Positions 8,460-16,623 of a stretch of DNA of 64,000 nt are shown here, piece by piece. Source of the stretch: SZUA-35 sp963781035 (GTDB taxonomy: Bacteria > Actinomycetota > Acidimicrobiia > Acidimicrobiales > SZUA-35). The number at the start of each line of letters is the position of its first letter. Within the stretch, counting starts at the first letter, position 1. The stretch spans positions 1-64,000 of the forward strand of contig CAWAEN010000014.1 of the NCBI GenBank assembly GCA_963781035.1, given 5' to 3'. Position numbers and translations under genes: made by a program. The notes under the pieces were generated by a model. It was not told the DNA's origin. It saw nothing but the letters and a program-made list of their open reading frames with translations, and did no database searches.

Positions 8460-9607
8460 TCGCTTCCTCGTAGATCTCGAGCAGTCGTTCGATCGTGGCC
8501 TCGGCGGTGTAGCGCTCGAGGAATCGTTGACGACCGAGCCGCCCGACCGAATCGACGAGCTCGTCATCTCGGAACGCCTGGAGCCCAGCCCCGATCTCGG
8601 CCGCGTCGAGACCGCTGAACAGTGCGTGATCGGCGCCGAGCACCGACACCATCGAACCGATCTTCGTCGACAGGATCGGAAGGCCGGACGCCATCCCCTC
8701 GACCAGGGTCAGGGGGAATACCTCGAACCACTGGGAGGGAAACACCAGACCTCTCGCATCGAGCATGCGCTTCAGCACTTCACCTTGATCGAGCCACCCG
8801 TGGAACTCGACGGTCGGATCATCGGCAGGGAGCAGGTGTTCGAGCGGCCCCTCGCCCACGACGTCGAGCGTCAGACCCTCGGGCCGATTGCTGATCCCAT
8901 GCCTCGAGAAGCGGACGGATTCCCTTCTCCTCCGTCAGCCGGCCGACGAACATCAGGCGCTTGGACGACGACGGCCGGTCCACTCGCTCCCCCGGGTCCA
9001 CGCCGAAGTTCGGCTTCACCATCATGCGGTCGATGGGGAGCCCACCGCGCCCGAGGACGTCCCTCGCCGACTCGGTCAACACCACGATCACGTCGACGTC
9101 GTTGTGCCACACCGCCTTCTTCTTGGCCACCACGATGGACAGCGCCGGCAGCCAATGTCAAGACTCGCGAGTGGTTGTAGCAACCGTGGCGGACACCCGA
9201 CCATGGGCTCTGCTTGTCGACACAGATCCTGGCAGACCACGCCGTCGCGCATCAGTGAGTAGCTGGGGCACACCGAACGGTAGTTGTGCATCGTCACCAC
9301 CACCGGTGCACCCGCCTGCCTGATCGCTCCCAGCGTTGCGTTGGTCAGGTGGAACCAGGTGTTGTGGACATGGACGACATCCGGCTTGGTCTCGGCCACA
9401 TAAGCGGCCAGATCCTTGGCTCGGAACGGATTCCACGGCGAGCCATGGCGAGGTCACGGACCGCCGCTCGCTTCGAATGGCGGGTTGTTCGTCAGGTATC
9501 GATCGACCTCGTGACCGGCGACGTCGGAGCTGTTCGACCTCGAGGTCGGCGACCTGATCCTCGCCACCCAGCCGTCGATAGCGATTGTGGACCTGCAACA
9601 CCCTCAT
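8431..9607 (-). CDS. Glycosyltransferase family 4, several frame breaks
   Basis: A GT4 enzyme of about 390 residues, readable only by moving between frames at least three times (near 9510, 9200-9130 and 8880). In order: MRVLQVHNRYRRLGGEDQV at the N-terminus, PDVVHVHNTWFHLTNATLGA and VTMHNYRSVCPSYSLMRDG in the acceptor half, MMVKPNFGVDPGE and LMFVGRLTEEKGIRPLLEA at the donor domain, then ARGLVFPSQWFEVFPLTLVE with the E-x7-E region. All expected blocks are present in order, so this is probably a functional gene with sequence indels. ATG 9607 has GGAGGG 8 bases before it and overlaps the upstream stop by ATGA. It ends the 21,144-8,431 operon. Confidence 0.75.
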
Positions 9608-10832
9608 GCCGTTCCCTCCGAGAAACACTGGCGGTACCAATCAGACAAGACCTCGGGCAGCCGCTCGGTCGACCATCGACCGTCGATCGGCACTCGACGT
9701 CCACGGACCTCTTCGAGACCTCGTGCAAAACCTGCAGGAGCCGAGCCGTCGAGCGGCACCGCCACTCCGCCGTCGGACCCGATGATGTCCGGCGGCCCGC
9801 CATGATCGAGACACACGACCGGCGTTCCCGAGCGAGAGCGCTTCCCCGACGCTCCACGGCGACGAATCATGCATCGCCGGATGGATGAGCGCGTCCGCCT
9901 CTGCGACGTGCTTCATGAGTTGGCTGCGCTCGACCCGGCCGTGGAACGTGACCCGGTCGTCCACGCCGAGCTCACGAGCCAGATCGAGAGCCGGCCCTTG
10001 GTCCGGCCCTTCGCCGTAGACGTCGAGCCGCCACTGGGAAGCCGAGCGGCTCAGCCAGTGCGGCGACGGCGATCCGAAGCCCCTTCCACGGAATCAGCCG
10101 ACCGGCGAAGACGGCCACCGGCGGCTCACCGGACGTCCAGTCGGACTGCGCCGGGACTTCGCCCGGATCCACCGCGACGTTCGGCCGCCGCACGACTCGA
10201 CGAGCCGACGACGCGAACCGATCGGCGACCGTCTGGTTGAGGGCCACCGTCAGCGTGGCTCGTCTGGCCGCCCGATCACCGAAGACTCGACGGAGCAGCC
10301 CGAGCCAGACCGTTCTGAATCGTTCCACCCCGGCCCCGCGGCGCCCGACCCACTGCCCGAAACCGGGGGGCAGGACCTGCGACCCACCGACCGGGCCCCA
10401 GATCGAGGGCACGCCTCCCGCCCCGACGATGCCGGCCGGAAGCGAATCCGACGCAAACGTGAGGTGGTGCGTGAGATCGATCTCGTTCGAGGCGATGATC
10501 CGAGGCGCCTTCCGTCGCACGAGCAACTGCCACAGGCTGTAGTAGAGACGGTGGCCGCGCAGACCCTTCTTCCAGAACCGAGCCCACGCCGGGAGATCGA
10601 GGTAGATCGGATGGAAGTGCTCGCGATCCTCGGCTCGCAGACTTGCCTCGATCCGGGCGGCGTTGTTGGCTCTCGTGATGACCCAGACGTCGTGGTCGAC
10701 GGCCGCCGCCTTCGCCCATGTCCAGCCGACACCGTCCTCGGAGCCGCCTCCGGGCTCACACGAGTACGCCGAGATCGACACGCGAAGCCGCCGTGATGGC
10801 AGGCCGGGGAGACGATCACGATCGGCGCTCAC
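9604..10832 (-). CDS. Glycosyltransferase family 4, two frame breaks
   Basis: About 408 residues once reassembled. The N-terminus VSISAYSCEPGGGSEDGVGW is the hallmark of a GT4 group with a conserved AYxCEPGxGSExGVGW block. It continues to HHLTFASDSLPAGIVG, IWGPVGGSQVLPPGF and VAVFAGRLIPWKGLRIAVAAL. Breaks near 10,045 and 9,830 separate VTFHGRVERSQLMKHVAEADALIHPAMHDSSPWSVGEAL (which carries the catalytic E-x7-E region) and the tail VVCLDHGGPPDIIGSDGGV. It begins at a GTG overlapping the PIG-L stop and ends with ATGA overlap onto the next glycosyltransferase. Its role is addition of one residue to the polysaccharide repeat; specificity is unknown. Confidence 0.75.
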
Positions 10833-11728
10833 CGCGACGCACCGTTCAGCAGCAGCTCGGGCGAGAGGTCAGACAGATTCGTTCGCCTCACGTAGAGCTC
10901 GCGTCGACCGACCAAGAGGTCGAGAACTTCGGGCTCGATCACGGCCCAGCCCGGCTCACCAGTGAGATTCTCGAGCTGACTCCGATGACACCGGATTGCG
11001 GTGGCCTTGGTGGCTGCGTGGTCTCCGGGATCGAATGCGAGTCGGTCGGATGCGACGAAGGCTCTGATCCGAGTGACGAGTTGTCCGATCTTCCGGAACG
11101 ACGACGCTCCCTGATCGACCCAGGCCTCGGGCGTCCAGAACCAGACCAGGTACGACAGCACTTCCGGGGTCTTCGTGGCTGCACCCGCTGCCTGCAACCC
11201 GGCCGCACACACGGCCCGGTGGTCGGTGTTCGCGTCGAGATCGGAGGGAATCACGAGCTGGTCAGGGGCTGCAGCCTCGATCAGCCCGTGCAGCGTGGCC
11301 ACGAGTTCGGCCGACCGATCAGCAACCGATCGGTCGGCGAAACCCAAGAAGTGCACGTCGTCAGCCGAGACTCCCAGCGTCGAAGCGGCTTCGATCAGCT
11401 CGGCTCGCCTGATGGAGGCCAACTCGACAGGATCGATGAGGTCGGAGGAATGGGACCGGTCTCCGTCGGTGACGACCACGATGGACACCGCTTCGCCTCT
11501 GGCGCGCTTGGCTGCGATCAGGCCTCCGCACCCGATCGACTCGTCGTCCGGATGGGGGGCGACGATCAGGGCAGAACCGGCGGTGAGGGCCTCGGTGGCA
11601 TCGGGTGTCGAGCGTTCCAGCCGCGGCCGGAGCATCCGAGCAAGACCGAGATTGAGTGAGCGAATCGCGGGGTGACGGAAAACGCGCGTCTGGATCACTT
11701 CGACCCGTCGTCTCATCTCGTTCGACAT
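10829..11728 (-). CDS. PIG-L family deacetylase
   Basis: About 299 residues. A zinc-dependent N-acetyl hydrolase fold of the MshB/PIG-L family: VAPHPDDESIGCGG near residue 55 gives the HPDD metal ligands and catalytic Asp, and DLDANTDHRAV near 155 gives the third histidine. In a glycan locus it probably removes an acetyl group from an N-acetyl sugar of the lipid-linked or nucleotide-bound intermediate. A hydrophobic stretch is lacking, so it is cytoplasmic. The start may be GTG 11731 or ATG 11728; the small upstream open frame stops exactly here. Its stop overlaps the next glycosyltransferase's start. It differs from the second PIG-L protein at 59,573, which lies outside the glycan locus. Confidence 0.82.
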   Translation of the reverse strand: MSNEMRRRVEVIQTRVFRHPAIRSLNLGLARMLRPRLERSTPDATEALTAGSALIVAPHPDDESIGCGGLIAAKRARGEAVSIVVVTDGDRSHSSDLIDPVELASIRRAELIEAASTLGVSADDVHFLGFADRSVADRSAELVATLHGLIEAAAPDQLVIPSDLDANTDHRAVCAAGLQAAGAATKTPEVLSYLVWFWTPEAWVDQGASSFRKIGQLVTRIRAFVASDRLAFDPGDHAATKATAIRCHRSQLENLTGEPGWAVIEPEVLDLLVGRRELYVRRTNLSDLSPELLLNGASR

Positions 11729-11829
11729 CACCGCCCGCCGGCCGTGCTGTGGTGGTCCGCCTGTGCTTCTCGCACCAAACCCTCCAGTGCTCGCGCACGG
11801 CTCACCGTACGATCGCGATCCTCCAACAT
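11728..11829 (-). CDS. Possible 33-residue open frame coupled to the PIG-L gene
   Basis: ATG 11829 opens a short frame rich in Arg, Glu and Ala (MLEDRDRTVSRARALEGLV) that ends at TGA 11730-11728, overlapping the alternative GTG start of the PIG-L gene as GTGA. It fills most of the 140-base space left once the upstream methyltransferase is ended at its corrected stop (11871). It could be a real small helical protein, or just a reading frame kept open by base composition. Confidence 0.25.
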   Translation of the reverse strand: MLEDRDRTVSRARALEGLVREAQADHHSTAGGR

Positions 11830-11870
11830 TAGTCGGCGACCCTGAACCAGTGAGGCAACCCTCACGGTCG

Positions 11871-13041
11871 TCACCAGAGCGACATGATTGCGGCCCTGGG
11901 ACACCGCGTCGCCACCGACTCGCGTATCTCTTCGAGGTAGATCGGGTTGGCCACGAGGACCGTCGCGGGGTCGATTCCGACCAGTCCCATCGGCGTCGAC
12001 GATCACGTGCCCTGTTCCGGCGACCACGGTGCCCCGCTTCCTCGGGTTCACGTCGACGACCCCGGCCACCAGACCATCGGGGTCGGCCACGTTGAGGTAG
12101 GTGGTCCCCTTCGATCCGGCCCCCCAGACCACGACCGGGCCGCGATCCGCCAACTCGCGGAGCTGCTCACGACTGGTCTCGATCTGGGCGGTCGCCCGAG
12201 CACCGAAGGTTCGAATCGATTCGAGTTCTGCCGGTGCGTCCTCGGACGGAGCAGTCCGGGGCGACGCGACGACGGACAGGAACTGATCACCGAATCCGGT
12301 GTCGACACTCCCGATCTCGAGCTCGGCTTCGCGACAGAGCCGCTGCAAGCTCGCCGACGTGAAGTACGAGACATGCTCGTAGACGAGGTCCCACAATGCC
12401 AGGTCGCGGACCATGAGATCACCATTCGGGACCTCGTGGTAGACCACGCCCCCGGCCCGAAGCGCGTTCGTGCTCGCCCGCACCAGGCCCACGGGGTCGA
12501 CCAGGTGCTCGAGGACGTGCCGACTACACACGAGATCGGCAACCAGCGATCCGTCGGTGGGAAACGGATCGGCGCAGACCTCGACAGCCGGATGACGAAC
12601 GGCCTCCAGCCTGGCAGGATCGAAGCTGGGATCGAATCCTCTCCCCTGGCTCATCCCGGCCTCACACAGCAGCTCCAGGAAGTCGCCCGGGCCGCAACCG
12701 AGCTCGGCAGCAACACCGCCGCTCAGGCCGTGATCGGCGACGAGCCACGACGCCCGCTCGGTGATCCACGATTGGAACACATCGGAGAAGTGGAGCGAGT
12801 TCTCGTAGGTGGCGTCGTACTCGAGGCGGGCGGGATCGAACGACGAGTTGAACATGTGGGAGCACTCGACGCAGCAGCGCAGTGTGATGTCACCCCGCTC
12901 GACGCCGAGACCTTCCTCCACGGTCGAACACAGCTGGTTCGGCAGCGTCGGGACGTCGTGGATGGCAAGGACCTCCTCCGTGTTCGTCCCGCCACACACG
13001 ACACACGTCGATCCCACTTCGCCCTCGCCGTCACTCGCCAT
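11871..13041 (-). CDS. SAM-dependent methyltransferase, second three-domain type, one frame break
   Basis: A second NovU/TylCIII-like methyltransferase, about 389 residues. It has zinc ligands CVVCGG and CVECSH at the N-terminus, AAELGCGPGDFLELLCEAG as SAM motif I, CSRHVLEHLVDPVGLVRAS after it, and VVVWGAGSKGTTYLNVADPDG in the C-terminal domain. Near 11,995 the frame moves by one base, after which GLVGIDPATVLVANPIYLEEI and the end RAAIMSLW lead to a TGA at 11871-11873; without the correction the frame runs out of phase to 11728. It probably C-methylates a 4-keto nucleotide sugar. The start overlaps the end of the phosphotransferase gene by 11 bases. Confidence 0.78.
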
Positions 13042-13850
13042 CGTTCCTCCGTCGCTGCTGGTCGTCCCGGACCGAAAGGGTCCGTTCCAGTTCGCTCATG
13101 AATCGCTGCTCGTCTGCGCCTACATCGGCTCGGGTTCGTCGAACCTCGCAGTAGTGGCGCACGATCGGACCGGGCTCGGCACTCACCGAATAGCCGAGAT
13201 CGTCCAGCACCTCCTCCGCCGAGCCGGACCCGAGCAGCGCGCCGCACTGCACCAGGAAGTGGCACAGATCGAAGCCGGGATCCGAACCCCACCGAGCGTG
13301 CTCGAAGTCGAGGACGACCAGCCGTCCATCGGCCTCACGCACGAGGTTCCACGGCGCGAGATCCCCGTGGACCAGGCCCACCTCGGCAAGATCAGCCAGC
13401 AGTGGGTCGATCTCATCTCGAACGACCGGACCTCCCGAGTGTCTCGCGGCGTCGGCGACCAACACGAAACGGTCCTCGATCGGCCCGGCGAACCGCACAC
13501 GGGGTGTGCGCACGGGTGAGACGAGCGCCTGCAACCGCTCGAGTACGGCAGCTTCGTTTCGTAGACCCTCATCGTCGGACGATCCGACCTTCGCAACCGC
13601 CCGCAGTTCACTGCCGGTGGCCAGGCCGACGATCAGACGGTCCCTGCCCGTCGAGACCATGACCGCCATCGAGGGCGATCCGTCACAGACCGGAGACACC
13701 GGCAAGCGTTGCGAGCACCGGATCGGGAACGGCGATCCGGCGTCCCCACCCGAGCCGAACTGCCAAGGACCGAATCGGCGTCGTGAGCCTGGCCGGTCGC
13801 GAGTTCGGCCGGTAGATCTTCAGGGCGGCGACGCCGTCAGCGCCCGCCAT
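13031..13850 (-). CDS. APH/choline kinase-like phosphotransferase, one frame break
   Basis: About 273 residues of the protein-kinase-like aminoglycoside phosphotransferase fold. The catalytic loop is LVHGDLAPWNLV and the metal-binding segment LVVLDFEHARWGSDPGFDLCHF. The N-terminal part (ATG 13850, MAGADGVAALKIYRP, then AVPDPVLATLAGVS) is read in a neighbouring frame up to about 13,695. Such kinases in glycan loci phosphorylate sugars, alditols or choline-like alcohols; here the acceptor is unknown. The start overlaps the end of the P-loop kinase gene by 14 bases. Without the N-terminal segment the ORF would begin in the middle of the kinase N-lobe, which supports the correction. Confidence 0.65.
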
Positions 13851-14505
13851 CGCCGAGATCTGATTCCGGCGCGGCGTCGACGGGACAGCGATCCACCGAC
13901 CGGGTGCGTCGTCGATCGACGGTCTCGATGATGCCCGCCACCTGTTCCGGGGTCGCTGCCACGGTGTCGACGGTGATCACTCTTCGACCGGCACGGGGCG
14001 CGAGCTCCGCCCAGCGCTGCAGCTGGGCCTCGACCTCACCTTCGGTCAGCTCGGGTTTGCGATGGACGATCGACGCCGGATCACCAGCAAGCACGACGAC
14101 GAGGTCGGCCTTCGGCAGCAGTCGGGCCAGGATTGCGACGAGCCGGCGGAGGCTGTCGGGAATCCGATATCGAACCGGATCGGCGAGGTGATCCAACCAA
14201 CCACGTTCGAGCACGATCATGCCGGTACGACCGCTCCGACGCCAGGGACCGAGATACCCGAGGACGAAGTCGACGAAGACGGCCAGCAGCTTGACCGCTG
14301 CGGCCGGAACGCCTCTCTCCGACTCTGCATGCGGCGTCACGATCGCCTCGCTGCGGCGCTTCCACAGGATCCCGGGTCGGTAGTGATCGATCATGCGGAC
14401 GCCGGCGGACTCAGAGGACGCCAGCAGCTGCGCCGTCGTACTCTTGCCGGTGCCGTCCGGTCCGACCAGCAGCACGGTTCTCGCCCTCGATCGGCCGAAC
14501 AACAC
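13837..14505 (-). CDS. Thymidylate-kinase-like P-loop kinase
   Basis: 222 residues, intact. Walker A is VLLVGPDGTGKSTTAQLLA at residues 11-29. LVVVLAGDPASIVHRKPELTEGEVEAQL near 135-160 resembles the dTMP-kinase LID/helix region (DP..A..RK.E.T..E). Members of this P-loop set next to APH-like genes in actinobacterial capsule loci are uncharacterised; they are not the housekeeping Tmk, which lacks the long aromatic insert seen at 40-90. It could phosphorylate a sugar or a lipid intermediate. The GTG start lies 9 bases after the CpsD stop, inside the operon. Confidence 0.55.
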   Translation of the reverse strand: MLFGRSRARTVLLVGPDGTGKSTTAQLLASSESAGVRMIDHYRPGILWKRRSEAIVTPHAESERGVPAAAVKLLAVFVDFVLGYLGPWRRSGRTGMIVLERGWLDHLADPVRYRIPDSLRRLVAILARLLPKADLVVVLAGDPASIVHRKPELTEGEVEAQLQRWAELAPRAGRRVITVDTVAATPEQVAGIIETVDRRRTRSVDRCPVDAAPESDLGDGGR

Positions 14506-14514
14506 GCTGGACCG

Positions 14515-16623
14515 TCAGTCTGGCGAGTCGGTCGCCGCGTCCGGATCGTCACCCGGCTTGGAGCCGCTACCCATGCGAGATCGCCGAGCGGGTTCACGCG
14601 ACTTCTCGGCCCCGCCGGCTGTGCTGGTCGCCTCGGCCTTGCTGGATGCCTCCGCTGTGGTGGATGACCCGGCCTTGGCAGCTGACCGGGCCTGCTTCGC
14701 GTTGCCTGCCTTCGTCGTCGCCGGGGTCGGCTGCTCGGCATCCCTTGTCTGGGTTGCCGACTTGCGTTCCGACGTAGCCCGGGTCGCCGGCGAGGGCAGG
14801 TCATGCATCGCGGCCGCCGCTCGGTTGGCCCGTCGGCGATCGGCGTTCCGACGCTGCTGCTCGACCGCTTCGCGGTCGTACGGCAGATCCCCCTGTGGCG
14901 GAGTCGTCGCTTTCTGCGGCGGGGTGGCTACCTCTGTGTCCGCCTCGTCGATATCGGTGTCGTCGGCAGCGGGCAGTTCGATCGGGTCGCGCTCCTCGTC
15001 GATGTCGTCGAACCCCGAAAGAATGCTGGCGGCTCGCTCGCGTTCGTCGACAACCATCGTTGCCGGGGGAAGCTGCGGGGGACCGACCCCGAGGGCCAAC
15101 ATTCGCTCGTCGAAAGAGACGAACCCGGGGGCCGAGGCATCGGATCGATGCAGCCCGTCCGTTGCGTCGACGAGAACCGTCCCAAGCACGTGCGCATCGA
15201 CGAGACCGAGGTTGGTGAACGCCTGACCGAGTGTCTTCCGTTTCGTGGCCCCCGCTCGCAGTACCACGATCGTTGCATCGACAAGACCGGACATCACGGT
15301 GGCATCGGCGTACGCAAGTACCTCCGGGGTGTCGACGATCGTGACGTCGAATGATTCCTTGAAGTGACGGAAGACCGAACGAGCGCGATCGATGCTCAAC
15401 ACTTCGGCCGGATTGACGGTCACCGATCCCCGAGGGAGGCCCCGCAACGTCGAGGAGAGCCCGAGTCGCACGAGCGGCGTATCGAGGTCGCGCTCGCCGA
15501 TGAGGAGCTCGACCAATCCGGTGCCCGCCATCTCGTCGAATCGTTTCGACAAGCCGTCGTCGGCCCGGAGATCAGCGTCGATCACTGCTGTCTTGAGGCC
15601 GATCATGGCGAAGCTGACGGCGAGGTTGGCGGCCACGTTTGTCTTGCCCTCGCCGCGCCCAGGGCTCGTGATCTGGATCAGCAGGTTGGGCTTGCGGCCG
15701 AGTGAATGCAGAACAGAAGCCCGAAGCGTTCGGTAGGCCTCCGCCGTGGCCGACTCTGGATCTTCCAAGGACGCCACCTTCCCGGGGCGCAGTGAACAGG
15801 GCGGAATGGCACCGAGGACCGGTACCCCGGTTCCCGCCGCGTCGAGGTCGCTCGTGCTGCGCACCGTGTCATCGAGCGAATCGGCGATCAGCGCGATCAC
15901 GACCGCCAGGACACTCCCCAGGACGAAGGCGAAGATGGCGCTCCGAACCGGCCTCGGACTGATCGGATCATTCGGTTCGGTCGCCGGCTCGCCGAGTTCG
16001 ACACCGGCCGGATCAGAGGCGATCAGGAAATCGATGTCATCGATCTGGCCGAGGAGCTCGTTCTGCTGAGAGAGCCGGGCGTCGAGTCGGACGCTGGCGC
16101 GGAGGTCCGCCGGGTCCAGTGCCAGCTGAGACTCGAGATCGTCGATCTCGAGCTGCAGGGTGTCCAACTGGCTCTCGACCTGGCCCTGTGCCAGACGGAG
16201 CCGCTCGATCTCTTCGTTCTGACGCATGGCAACAAAGGTCGAGGCGTAGGTGTTGGCGATGACCGCAGCACCCTGCGCCGTGTTGTAGCGCGCCGTGACC
16301 AGCAGCAGATCTGGTTCGTCCGTGTCGAACTCGACGGCCGGCTCGAAACGCAGCAGTTCGTTGGCCGTGGTCCGCAGCTCGGAGCCCTCGAGCGCTCGCA
16401 GTTCCGTCTGGAGCGCTCGATCGAGATCGCGGGAGTCGCGATTCAGGAGGAGGTCCCCCGCCGGACGCTCGACGATCACGATGCGGCTGGTCGTCTCGAA
16501 GGTCTCATCCGAGACGAGCGACTGAACGATCGACACGTTGAGCGCCAGGGCGATGACGATCACCAGGAGTCGCCACCGTCGTCGGATCAGCTCGGTGTAA
16601 CGAGTGAGGTCAGTTCGATTCAT
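14515..16623 (-). CDS. CpsD/CapB-type chain-length and ATPase protein with a long disordered tail
   Basis: 702 residues. An N-terminal Wzz-like part (TM about residues 18-38, extracellular segment with a predicted coiled coil QVESQLDTLQLEIDDLESQL near 140-165, second TM near 215-240) is followed by a cytoplasmic ParA/BY-kinase-like ATPase. Walker A is SPGRGEGKTNVAANLA near 315, Walker A' AVIDADLRADDG near 345, and Walker B VTIVDTPEVLAYADA near 420. The tail after 520 is rich in Asp/Glu then Ala/Lys/Ser/Thr. It lacks the C-terminal tyrosine cluster that BY-kinases autophosphorylate; only one Tyr remains there. ATG 16623 overlaps the upstream stop (ATGA) and is preferred to earlier starts because the TM then sits near the N-terminus. 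Confidence 0.78.
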   Translation of the reverse strand: MNRTDLTRYTELIRRRWRLLVIVIALALNVSIVQSLVSDETFETTSRIVIVERPAGDLLLNRDSRDLDRALQTELRALEGSELRTTANELLRFEPAVEFDTDEPDLLLVTARYNTAQGAAVIANTYASTFVAMRQNEEIERLRLAQGQVESQLDTLQLEIDDLESQLALDPADLRASVRLDARLSQQNELLGQIDDIDFLIASDPAGVELGEPATEPNDPISPRPVRSAIFAFVLGSVLAVVIALIADSLDDTVRSTSDLDAAGTGVPVLGAIPPCSLRPGKVASLEDPESATAEAYRTLRASVLHSLGRKPNLLIQITSPGRGEGKTNVAANLAVSFAMIGLKTAVIDADLRADDGLSKRFDEMAGTGLVELLIGERDLDTPLVRLGLSSTLRGLPRGSVTVNPAEVLSIDRARSVFRHFKESFDVTIVDTPEVLAYADATVMSGLVDATIVVLRAGATKRKTLGQAFTNLGLVDAHVLGTVLVDATDGLHRSDASAPGFVSFDERMLALGVGPPQLPPATMVVDERERAASILSGFDDIDEERDPIELPAADDTDIDEADTEVATPPQKATTPPQGDLPYDREAVEQQRRNADRRRANRAAAAMHDLPSPATRATSERKSATQTRDAEQPTPATTKAGNAKQARSAAKAGSSTTAEASSKAEATSTAGGAEKSREPARRSRMGSGSKPGDDPDAATDSPD

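Noticed and set aside
12205..12235. A GGTTCGAATC-like stretch resembling a tRNA T-arm
   Set aside because: It is inside the methyltransferase gene and there is no acceptor, D or anticodon stem around it; no tRNA was found in the window.
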